The translations under genes were made by a program, and so were the position numbers. A stretch of 64,000 nucleotides of DNA from Salinibacter sp. 10B. Its GTDB lineage: Bacteria; Bacteroidota; Rhodothermia; Rhodothermales; Salinibacteraceae. The first letter of the stretch is position 1; each line of letters opens with the position of its first letter. This document shows positions 1 through 8,530 of the stretch, in pieces. Below the pieces are notes generated by a model. That model was not told the origin of the DNA. It did no database searches and saw only the letters and a list, made by a program, of their open reading frames with translations. The DNA lies in contig NZ_MQWC01000004.1 of the NCBI RefSeq assembly GCF_002954405.1, positions 2,159,909-2,223,908 of the forward strand, in the 5' to 3' direction.

Positions 1-2
1 AC

Positions 3-3000
3 GACGGATTGGAGCCGTACCGCTTTGACCTCAACTACTCCTGGAACCCGGAGCCCGTCACGCGCACGGGTACCATCTTCTCCGACCGCGGCCTCTACAA
101 GACCGGCGAAACCGTTCACCTAAAGGGCCTCCTGCGCACGAAGACGGATGCCGACTGGCAGACGACTCGCGACAGCGTGCAGGTCGTCGTTCGTGATCCG
201 CGAGACGAGATCGTGCTGGATCGTCGTCTCCGCCCCAGCGAGCTCGGAGCCTTTGCCCTCGACTGGAACGTGCCTTCCGGGGCGGCCCTCGGCTACTACC
301 GCGTGCAGGTGCTCCCCGCCGATGCATCGGAAGAGGACGCCCGCCGCGGATACCGGAACGACCAAATCGCGTCCGGCAATTTTCAGGTGAACGCGTTCCG
401 GCGCGCGAGCTTCGCCGTGAACGCGCAGTCCGGACTCGACAGCTACGTGGCCGGTGATTTCTTCGAGGGTCGCGTGTCCGGGCACTACCTTTTCGGTGCG
501 GGCATGGCGGGCCAGCCGGTCACGATGGAGCTCAACCGCCGCTCCGGCTCGTATTCGCCGCCCGGCTTCCAGGGCTTCCGCTTCAGCCCCATCGAGACCG
601 ATTATCTCGGCGAGACGCTCCTCCGCACCGAAACTACGCTCGACTCCACGAGCAGCGTCGTGGCCGAACGGGTGCGCCTGCCCGGCAACCCCCAGGGCGC
701 CCCAGCAGAGCTCGTCTGGCGCGGCACCGTGACGGCCCCGTCCCGCCAACAGATCAGCGACCAGACGACCGTCCCGCTCCATCCCGGCCGCTACTACGTG
801 GGCCTGAAGCCGGGCACCTCGTTCATGGACCTCTCGCAGGACAGCACACTGGCGGTGGACGTTGTAACGGTGGACCCGACGGGCGCACCGGTCTCTGGGA
901 AAGACGTGACGGTCGAACTGGTGCGGCTGCAGTGGAACAGCGTGCGCGAGGTGGGGGCCGACGGACGGTTGAATTGGCGTAGCGAGCGGACCGAGACGGT
1001 CGTGCGCTCGAAGACGGTGACGACGCCGCAGGGCAAGATGAGTCGCCTCCGCATGACCGTGCCCACAGGCGGCCAGTACCGTCTCCGTGCCACGAGCCAG
1101 GACGTGCGTGGCAACACCATTCGGTCGGCGACCTACCTCTACGCCTCGGGCGAGGGGTACGTGGCCTGGCAGCGCAACAACGATGACCGGATCAACCTCG
1201 TCCCCGAGAAGACGGACTACGCCCCCGGTGAGACGGCCCGGTTGATGGTGCAATCGCCGTACGAGGAGACCACCGCCCTCATTACTGTGGAGCGAGAGGG
1301 CATCCTCACGAGCCGCGTCGAGACGCTCACGGGCAGTACACCGATGATCGAGGTGCCGATTACGGACGAATACCTGCCGAACGTCTTCGTAAGCGTGATT
1401 CTGCTGAAGGGCCGCACCGCCCCACCGAAGGCCGGGAGCGACCCCGGCGCCCCAAGCTTCAAGATCGGCTACGCGAGCCTGTCGGTAGACCCCGACCAGC
1501 AGCACCTACGCGTCGACGTGTCGCCGGACCAGGAGGAATATCGTCCGGGTGAGGAGGTGAACGTGGACCTGCAGCTGACGAATGCGAGCGGTACGGGCGT
1601 GCCCGGCGAAATTGCCTTCAGTGCGGCGGATGCGGGCGTCCTCAACCTCATCGACTACCGGCTACCCGATCCGTTCGACACGTTCTATGGCCCGCGCCCG
1701 CTCGGCGTCACGACCACCGAAACGCGCGCACGAATCGTGGAGCAGCGCAGCTATGGGCAAAAGGCCGAAAACACCGGCGGTGGAGGGACAGAGCAACGAT
1801 CCTCAGTACGGCAGGACTTCCGTCCACTCGCCCACTGGGCACCGGCCGTCGAGACCAACGCGGACGGGGAGGCCACCGTGTCGTTCGATCTGCCCGAGAG
1901 CCTGACGACGTTCCGCCTCATGGCCTCGGCGTACACCGAAAACAACAAATTCGGCGCCGACCAGACGGACATTGTCGTCACCAAGCCGCTGGTGTTGAAA
2001 GACGCCCTGCCCCGCTTCGCGCGGATCGGCGACACGTTCGAGGCCGGGGTGCTCGTCAGCAACCGCTCGGACGAGGCCGGCACCGCGACGATCACCGCCT
2101 CCGCGGACGGGCTCACGCTCCGCAACGACACGGCGAAGACGGTGCAGCTCCCCTCTGGAGCAACGCGGGAGGTCCGATTCGACTGGCGCGCCCCGACCGC
2201 GGGCGACGCGAACCTCACCTTCCGGGGACGCCTCAACGGCGAAACGGACGCGATGACGACCACGCTACCGGTAAACCGCCCGACGACCAAACGGGCGAGC
2301 GCCACCTTCGCCTCCACACAGGACACCGCCCGCGAGGCACTCCAACTCCCAAGTGAACGCGTGCCGGGCCTCGGCCAGTTCGACGTGACGCTGGCGAGCA
2401 CGGCACTCGTGGGCCTCGACGGCGCGGTGGAGCACCTCTTCGAATATCCGTACGGCTGCCTCGAACAGACCACCTCGCGCGTTCGCCCCCTCCTGGCCGG
2501 CGGCGGGCTTCTGGATGCCTTCGATCTGCAGGCGTTTGAGGAGAAAAACCGAACACAGGTGGTCCGCGACTGGCTCGGGGCTCTCAACGGCTTCTGGACG
2601 GGCAACGGCTTTGCCCTCTGGGAGGGCGGAAATCACACCAATCCGTACGTCACGGGCTACGTGTTGATGGCACTCGCGGAGGCGGAGGCCGGCGGATACG
2701 AGGTGCCACAGCCGCTCACCAACAACGCGATTGAGGCGGCGGCCACGATGGTGCGAAATCGGAGCGACCGGCCCGAATACTATTCCGAGGACGTGTGGCG
2801 CGACACGAGGGCCTTTCTACTGTACGCGCTGGCGCAACATGGGCGGGTACTAGAGAGTGAGATCAACTGGCTCGCCCGCCATCCGCCAACGAGCGTGGAG
2901 GGGCAGAGCCACCTGCTTCGCACGCTCCTCACGACCGACCGTCCGTCGCTCGATTCGTCGCAAGAACGACTGGTCACCCAGCTGCGTCAGCGCATTCGGG

Positions 3001-3971
3001 TGGAGGCGACGACGGCCTACCTGGAGGCGCCCGAGAGCGAGGACTACGGCTGGATCTTTAGCAGCGACGTGCGGGCCACTGCCTTCGGCCTTACGGCGCT
3101 TCTGGAGGCCGACCCCTCGGACGACGTTCAACAGTTGGCCCAGCGCATGATTCGATATCTGATGGATCAGCGTCAGCAGGGCCACTGGGCCTCGACGCAG
3201 GACAACGCCGCCGTGCTCACGGCCTTTCAGCACTACGTGGATGCCTACGAGGAGACTGCGCCCGACCTGACGGCGTCCGTCGAGATGGCCGGGAAACGCC
3301 TGCTGGACGCGACGTTTCAGGGTCGGAGCCTGAAGACGACCGCCGAGACGGTCTCCGCCGACGCGCTGCCATCTGAACGCGAGTTGCCGCTTGCCGTCAC
3401 GGCGTCGGGCACTGGGCCCCTCTACTACTCGATGCGCCTCACGACGTACACGGACGCACCGCAGGACGCGCTCGATCAGGGACTGCGGGTGGAGCGCACG
3501 ATCCAGCGGCTCGACGATCAGGGGGAAGCGGTGGGGACGCCACTTCAAACCGGCAACGGAACGATCACGCTGGAGCCGGGCGCCCTGGTGAAGGTGACGC
3601 TGCGCGTGTCGTCGCCGACGAGCCGCACGTACGTGGCGGTGGACGACGCCCTGCCTGCCGGGCTGGAGCCGGTGAACGAGGCCTTTGCGACGACGGATCA
3701 GGGCCTGGTGACGGAGGCGGACACGGGATCGGACCGGTGGTGGGGCTCCTTCACCCATACCGAGATGCAGGACGACCGGGTGATCTTGTTTGCCGATTAC
3801 CTGCAACAGGGCGAGCATACCTACAGCTACGTCGCCCGCGCCACGACGCCTGGCACGTTTACGCATCCGCCCGCGGAGGCGGAAATGATGTACCGACCGG
3901 AGACGCGCGGACACACCGCCACAGGGACGGTGGTCGTGACGCCGCCATCAACGTCAACGACCCAACGGTAG
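3..3971 (+). CDS. Alpha-2-macroglobulin family protein (5' partial)
   Basis: The frame is open to the window edge, so the true start lies upstream; at least 1,322 codons are present. An MG2-type domain (SDRGLYKTGETVHLKG) is near the visible N-terminus. The A2M domain (HWAPAVETNADGEATVSFDL) lies near residue 620 and the thioester motif GCLEQT near residue 816, followed by the helical thioester-containing domain. Bacterial alpha-2-macroglobulins are periplasmic or lipid-anchored protease traps that cross-link an attacking protease through the Cys-Gln thioester. The CLEQ motif is intact, so trapping ability is expected. In many bacteria the gene pairs with pbpC (PBP1C); none follows here, and the upstream side is not visible. 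The stop codon directly abuts a decayed transposase on the other strand. Confidence 0.93.
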   Translation, partial: DGLEPYRFDLNYSWNPEPVTRTGTIFSDRGLYKTGETVHLKGLLRTKTDADWQTTRDSVQVVVRDPRDEIVLDRRLRPSELGAFALDWNVPSGAALGYYRVQVLPADASEEDARRGYRNDQIASGNFQVNAFRRASFAVNAQSGLDSYVAGDFFEGRVSGHYLFGAGMAGQPVTMELNRRSGSYSPPGFQGFRFSPIETDYLGETLLRTETTLDSTSSVVAERVRLPGNPQGAPAELVWRGTVTAPSRQQISDQTTVPLHPGRYYVGLKPGTSFMDLSQDSTLAVDVVTVDPTGAPVSGKDVTVELVRLQWNSVREVGADGRLNWRSERTETVVRSKTVTTPQGKMSRLRMTVPTGGQYRLRATSQDVRGNTIRSATYLYASGEGYVAWQRNNDDRINLVPEKTDYAPGETARLMVQSPYEETTALITVEREGILTSRVETLTGSTPMIEVPITDEYLPNVFVSVILLKGRTAPPKAGSDPGAPSFKIGYASLSVDPDQQHLRVDVSPDQEEYRPGEEVNVDLQLTNASGTGVPGEIAFSAADAGVLNLIDYRLPDPFDTFYGPRPLGVTTTETRARIVEQRSYGQKAENTGGGGTEQRSSVRQDFRPLAHWAPAVETNADGEATVSFDLPESLTTFRLMASAYTENNKFGADQTDIVVTKPLVLKDALPRFARIGDTFEAGVLVSNRSDEAGTATITASADGLTLRNDTAKTVQLPSGATREVRFDWRAPTAGDANLTFRGRLNGETDAMTTTLPVNRPTTKRASATFASTQDTAREALQLPSERVPGLGQFDVTLASTALVGLDGAVEHLFEYPYGCLEQTTSRVRPLLAGGGLLDAFDLQAFEEKNRTQVVRDWLGALNGFWTGNGFALWEGGNHTNPYVTGYVLMALAEAEAGGYEVPQPLTNNAIEAAATMVRNRSDRPEYYSEDVWRDTRAFLLYALAQHGRVLESEINWLARHPPTSVEGQSHLLRTLLTTDRPSLDSSQERLVTQLRQRIRVEATTAYLEAPESEDYGWIFSSDVRATAFGLTALLEADPSDDVQQLAQRMIRYLMDQRQQGHWASTQDNAAVLTAFQHYVDAYEETAPDLTASVEMAGKRLLDATFQGRSLKTTAETVSADALPSERELPLAVTASGTGPLYYSMRLTTYTDAPQDALDQGLRVERTIQRLDDQGEAVGTPLQTGNGTITLEPGALVKVTLRVSSPTSRTYVAVDDALPAGLEPVNEAFATTDQGLVTEADTGSDRWWGSFTHTEMQDDRVILFADYLQQGEHTYSYVARATTPGTFTHPPAEAEMMYRPETRGHTATGTVVVTPPSTSTTQR

Positions 3972-4326
3972 GGGACACGGTCGAATCATCCCTCGGAATG
4001 ATGTCGAATGTACCTCCGGGTCGATCGGGCGCATTATGGCCGGAATAAAATGGTGATTCCGTGGTAATGCCAATCAACCCGTGGATGTGGTCGGACATCA
4101 CAACCCACGCGTCTAACCGAACGTACGGCCGCACCGACGGCGTCCGCCGCCATTCCTGGGCGGCGATGCACCCGGCCGCCGATAACTCCACAATCCCGTT
4201 CCGGACCTGACCGAAGAAGGGATGTCGGTCTTCGGTGCAGATTGTCACGAAATACCATCCCGACCGGCGGTAATCCCATTCGGTATGGCGGATGGTGTCA
4301 GACCGGTAGCCGTTGTACCGGGACAT
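3972..4326 (-). pseudogene. Truncated REP-associated tyrosine transposase (RAYT, Y1_Tnp family)
   Basis: Reading leftwards from an ATG at 4326 the product begins MSRYNGYRSDTIRH, then WYFVTICTEDRHPFFG, and has the HUH metal-binding motif in VMSDHIHGLIGI. This order is diagnostic of IS200/RAYT-type single-strand transposases. Past the HUH motif only part of the variable linker remains. The frame then runs into the antisense of the macroglobulin gene, so the C-terminal helix with the catalytic tyrosine is missing. It is therefore a dead 3'-truncated copy whose loss point coincides with the neighbouring stop codon. RAYTs mobilise REP palindromes; no clear REP pair is visible beside it. Overlap with the hrpB leader means hrpB must start downstream, at 4483. 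Confidence 0.75.
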
Positions 4327-4482
4327 GAAAGAGAGGGACCATCTGACCAGAGACGTGTGCCTTCCAGACACGTGTTGCCTGCCAGAAATAACGTCCACGA
4401 CACGGCACTCCTCCGAAACCCACCGTTCCCCCCACGGCTACAACGCCCACCGCCCATCTGCCACAACGCAGACACACCCTGC

Positions 4483-7005
4483 ATGCCGGATCTCCCCATC
4501 GAGGACGTACTGCCGGACCTGACGAGCGCCCTGCGCGACGCCCCGGAGGCCGTGCTCCAGGCCCCCACCGGCGCCGGCAAGACGACGCGCGTCCCCCTGG
4601 CCCTGCTGGGCGAAGAATGGCTGGGCGACCAGAAGCTCATCATGCTGGAGCCGCGGCGGCTGGCCGCTCGGTCTGCGGCTCGGTTCATGGCGAAGCAGTT
4701 GGGCGAGGAAGCTGGGCAGACGGTGGGCTACCGGGTGCGCATGGACACACAGGTGGGCCGTCAGACCCAAATTGAGGTCGTGACGGAAGGCGTGCTCACG
4801 CGTATGCTGCAGGACGACCCGGCACTTGAGGGCGTGGGGGCAGTGCTGTTCGACGAGTTTCACGAGCGCAACCTGCAGGCCGACCTCGGGCTCGCCCTCA
4901 CACTCCAGACCCGCGAGGTCTTCCGTCCGGAGCTCCGCGTCCTCGTGATGAGTGCAACGCTCGACACCGGTCCCATTGCGGAGCTGCTCGACGCCCCACT
5001 CATCGAAAGCGAGGGCCGCAGCTATCCGGTGGAGGTGCACTACCGAGACCGACCGGTGAAAGACCGCATCGAACCCGCCGTGGCGTCGAAAGTGAAGGCA
5101 GCCCTGAAGGACACCGACGGCGACGTGCTCGTCTTCCTTCCAGGAGCAGGAGAAATTCGGCGTACGAAATCACGACTGGAAGACAGCGTGCCGGACGACG
5201 TGGACCTCTATCCCCTCTTCGGCAACCTGCCGCCCGAGAAGCAGGACAGAGCCATTGAGCCGAGTCCGGAGGGACGGCGCAAGGTCGTGATTGCGACCGA
5301 CATTGCGGAGACGAGCCTTACCATCGAGGGCGTGCGCGTGGTGGTGGACAGCGGCCTCCGCCGCGCCCCGCGGTTCGACGCGAGCAGCGGCATGACACGC
5401 CTCGAAACCGTCAAGATCTCTCAGGCCTCCGCCGATCAGCGGAAAGGACGGGCCGGACGCGTGGCCCCGGGTGTCTGCTACCGCCTCTGGACCGAGCGCA
5501 CGCACCACCACCTCGACCGTCACACGCCGCCGGAGATCGAGAACGCGGACCTTGCGTCCCTTGCGCTGGAGCTCGCCACGTGGGGGACGCCCAATCCGTC
5601 CGACCTTCGCTGGCTCGACCCGCCGCCTGCCGACGCCTACGACCGCGCCCGCACGCTCCTACAGCGGCTCGGGGCGGTAGACGACGAGGGGCAGATTACC
5701 GACCACGGGCGCGAGATGTCTGATCTGGGGCTGCACCCGCGCCTGGCGCACATGCTCATCAACGCCCAGACGCTGGGGCACGGCGCGCTGGCCTGCGACC
5801 TCGCCGCCCTCCTCAGCGAGCGCGACATCTTCAAGGGCCAGGGCGAGGCGCCCGATGTAGACCTGCGCCTCCGCCTCGAAGCCCTCCATCGCCTCCGCCG
5901 CGGCGACCGTCCCACCCCCGACCACGCCCGCAACTACGTCGTCCCCTACGGCGCCGTAGGACACGTCCGCAAGGTGGCCGACCACTGGCGATCGACGCTT
6001 GGCGTCTCCCAGCACGAGGAGGGCGACATTGAGGCTTGCGGCCTCCTGACGGCGTTTGCCTACCCGGACCGCCTCGCCCAGCAGATCGAAAGCGGACGGT
6101 TTCGGCTTCGCAACGGGCAGGTCGCCGAATTACCAAATCCACAGTTGCTGTCGGACGCCGATTATCTCGTGGCTGCACACGTGGACGGCCGGCGGCAGAC
6201 GAACCGAATCTTTCTCGCCGCGCCCCTTTCGGAAAACGAGATCCTCGACTACTTTGGCGATCAGATTGAGCCGACAGAAAACGTAGCGTGGGACGAAGAC
6301 GCAGAACTGGTCCGCGCCCGGCGGCGCGACGAACTCGGCGCCCTCGTCCTCAAGGACGGGCCAATCGAGACGCCGGATCCGACGGCCATGGCCGAAGCGA
6401 TGATCGAAGGGGTGCGGAAGGAAGGGCTCGACGTACTGCCGTGGACGGATCATGCACGTCAGCTCCAGCACCGCATCCAGTTTCTGCATCACCACCTTGG
6501 CGATAACTGGCCCGATGTGACCGACGCGGCGCTGCTCGACACGCTGGCGGACTGGCTCCTGCCGCACGTCTACGACATGAAGCGGGCCGTCGACCTGCAG
6601 CAACTCAACCTCCCGCAGATCCTACGCGACCGGCTCTCGTACGAACAACGAGATCGTCTAGAATCGTGGGCACCTACGCACATTGAGGTGCCCAGTGGCT
6701 TCGACCGGCCCATCGACTATTCAGATCCAGAGACGCCGGTCCTCGCCGTGCGCCTACAGGAGATGTTTGGGCAAACCGAAACGCCGCGCATTGCGGGAGG
6801 GCAGGTGCCCCTCACGCTTCATCTGCTCTCGCCCGCCCAGCGCCCCGTCCAGATTACGCAGGACCTCGCCCACTTTTGGGAGGACACGTACTACGACGTG
6901 CGGAAAGACATGCGGGGCCGCTACTCCAAGCACTACTGGCCGGAGGACCCGCTCAACGCCACGCCCACCCACACGACGAAGGCGCAGATGGAGGCGGACG
7001 TGTAG
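4483..7005 (+). CDS. hrpB: ATP-dependent helicase HrpB
   Basis: This 840-residue DExH helicase is close to the usual HrpB length (about 800-850). The frame is open further upstream, but the start at MPDLPIEDVL is chosen because upstream residues are antisense to the RAYT remnant and conserved similarity begins here. Motifs: Walker A GAGKTT (about 30-35), motif II DEFHER (124-129), where HrpB has DEFH and HrpA has DEAH, motif III SAT (about 157), and motif VI QRKGRAGRVAPG. The C-terminal half is the HrpB_C region. HrpB proteins are cytoplasmic RNA-helicase-like ATPases of unclear physiological role. The gene ends 14 bp from the convergent dehydrogenase gene. Confidence 0.95.
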   Translation: MPDLPIEDVLPDLTSALRDAPEAVLQAPTGAGKTTRVPLALLGEEWLGDQKLIMLEPRRLAARSAARFMAKQLGEEAGQTVGYRVRMDTQVGRQTQIEVVTEGVLTRMLQDDPALEGVGAVLFDEFHERNLQADLGLALTLQTREVFRPELRVLVMSATLDTGPIAELLDAPLIESEGRSYPVEVHYRDRPVKDRIEPAVASKVKAALKDTDGDVLVFLPGAGEIRRTKSRLEDSVPDDVDLYPLFGNLPPEKQDRAIEPSPEGRRKVVIATDIAETSLTIEGVRVVVDSGLRRAPRFDASSGMTRLETVKISQASADQRKGRAGRVAPGVCYRLWTERTHHHLDRHTPPEIENADLASLALELATWGTPNPSDLRWLDPPPADAYDRARTLLQRLGAVDDEGQITDHGREMSDLGLHPRLAHMLINAQTLGHGALACDLAALLSERDIFKGQGEAPDVDLRLRLEALHRLRRGDRPTPDHARNYVVPYGAVGHVRKVADHWRSTLGVSQHEEGDIEACGLLTAFAYPDRLAQQIESGRFRLRNGQVAELPNPQLLSDADYLVAAHVDGRRQTNRIFLAAPLSENEILDYFGDQIEPTENVAWDEDAELVRARRRDELGALVLKDGPIETPDPTAMAEAMIEGVRKEGLDVLPWTDHARQLQHRIQFLHHHLGDNWPDVTDAALLDTLADWLLPHVYDMKRAVDLQQLNLPQILRDRLSYEQRDRLESWAPTHIEVPSGFDRPIDYSDPETPVLAVRLQEMFGQTETPRIAGGQVPLTLHLLSPAQRPVQITQDLAHFWEDTYYDVRKDMRGRYSKHYWPEDPLNATPTHTTKAQMEADV

Positions 7006-7019
7006 AGACTGGTTACGGC

Positions 7020-8459
7020 CTACTCTTCCCCTCCTCCGAGAAGATGTATCTTTTCCCGAAGGGCCGGGTCCGTGATCCCCTCCAGCGCATTGCGAGTATC
7101 GACGATGGAGGTCGCGTGTTCTGCAACCTGGTGGGGATCGAACGCGTCGTGGTCGGTGACGATCACCGTCGCATCGTACTGTTGCAACACCTCTGGGGTC
7201 AACTCCTCCACCGCGGGGATATCAAGGGTGCCGTTCTCAGATGTCGGGACCGAAAACGAATCGACGTGGGGGTCGTGGTAGTGGATGTTGTCAATATCCT
7301 TTTCCCGGAGAAGCTTGATGATCGTCCCCGCTGGCGAATGGCGGGTATCATCAACATTGCGCTTAAAGGCCACCCCAAGCACGAGCACGCTGGCCTCGCT
7401 GAGCTGAACCGGTTGCCGGGCGATGGCCTCGACCACCGACTCGACGACGTAGAACGGCATGCCCTCGTTAATGCGCGCCGACAGCGTGATAAAGCTCGTT
7501 TCGAAGTCGTGCTTCCGCGCCAGCCATGACAGGTAGTGCGGGTCAATCGGGATGCAGTGTCCGCCGAGCCCCGGCCCGGGATAAAACGGCATAAAGCCGA
7601 ACGGCTTGGTAGCGGCCGCCTGGATGACTTCCCACATCGACACGTCGCCAATACGGTCGCACAGCTGGGCGAGCTCGTTGACAAGGGCGATGTTGACCGA
7701 GCGGAAGATGTTTTCCAGTAGCTTTTCCATCTCGGCCACCTTTGGGTTGGAGACCGCGTGGACCTCCGCCACGATCTGCTCCAGTGCCTTTTTGGTAAGG
7801 TGCGTACACGTCTCGGTCGCCCCACCCGCCACGACCGGCGTATTGGCCGTCGTGTATTCGTCGTTGCCCGGATCGATGCGCTCGGGACTGTGGGCGAGGA
7901 AATAGTCTTCCCCGAGCTCCAATCCCTTCTCCCGAGCCGCCTCTTCCAAGATGGGCTGCACCACTCCCTCCGTCGTATCCGGATAGGTGGTACTCTTAAG
8001 CACGATGAGCTGTCCCGGACGAAGGTGCTCCGCAATTGACCGGGCTGCCGACTCGATATACGACGTGTCGGGTTCGTTCGTCTCCGTCACCGGGGTCGGG
8101 ACGCAGATATAGAACACGTCGATCTCATCACTGCCGGCGAAGTTCGCCGTCCCCCGTAGACGGCCCTCTTCCACAAGTTGACGAATGGTGTCATCGTCGA
8201 GATCTTCGATATAATTCGCCCCCGCATTCAACTGCTGGACGCGCCCCTCATCGAGATCAATGCCCACCGTATCAAAGGCCTGTTCGGCGTACTCAACGGC
8301 CAGGGGAAGACCTACGTATCCCAGTCCAACGACCCCGATGGTGGCCTGTGCTGCGTCGAGACGCTGAGCAAGCTGTCGAGCCGCTGCCGATTGGTCCGCG
8401 CGCGCCGCCGACGTGGATCCGTTCGACGAAAGAGGAGAAGAAGCGGTCTCGAGATCCAT
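7020..8459 (-). CDS. Nucleotide-sugar 6-dehydrogenase (UDP-GlcNAc/UDP-Glc dehydrogenase family)
   Basis: A 479-residue UDPG/MGDP dehydrogenase. The NAD-binding Rossmann motif GVVGLGYVGLPLA is at about 42-54. The central family motif is present (VAEMEKLLEN), and the catalytic cysteine lies in GPGLGGHCIPIDPHYL (Cys302). The YVGLPLA signature and overall length fit the WbpA/WecC branch that oxidises UDP-N-acetylhexosamines to uronic acids; UDP-glucose as substrate is also possible. It is the most downstream gene of the minus-strand polysaccharide cluster, 71 bp after the WecA-like fusion, and would supply an acidic sugar for the polymer. Its start at MDLETASS adds about 35 residues before the Rossmann fold, so a later start is possible. 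Confidence 0.9.
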   Translation of the reverse strand: MDLETASSPLSSNGSTSAARADQSAAARQLAQRLDAAQATIGVVGLGYVGLPLAVEYAEQAFDTVGIDLDEGRVQQLNAGANYIEDLDDDTIRQLVEEGRLRGTANFAGSDEIDVFYICVPTPVTETNEPDTSYIESAARSIAEHLRPGQLIVLKSTTYPDTTEGVVQPILEEAAREKGLELGEDYFLAHSPERIDPGNDEYTTANTPVVAGGATETCTHLTKKALEQIVAEVHAVSNPKVAEMEKLLENIFRSVNIALVNELAQLCDRIGDVSMWEVIQAAATKPFGFMPFYPGPGLGGHCIPIDPHYLSWLARKHDFETSFITLSARINEGMPFYVVESVVEAIARQPVQLSEASVLVLGVAFKRNVDDTRHSPAGTIIKLLREKDIDNIHYHDPHVDSFSVPTSENGTLDIPAVEELTPEVLQQYDATVIVTDHDAFDPHQVAEHATSIVDTRNALEGITDPALREKIHLLGGGEE

Positions 8460-8530
8460 GTGTATAGGAGAGTTAAAAAAGGAATACGACGCTCAGCAAC
8501 CGGACGCGTGCAATTTGTGCGCCATGCCAC

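Noticed and set aside
120-1505. Minus-strand open frame of about 460 codons opposite the macroglobulin gene
   Set aside because: Composition of a shadow frame; the plus strand carries A2M domains and the thioester.
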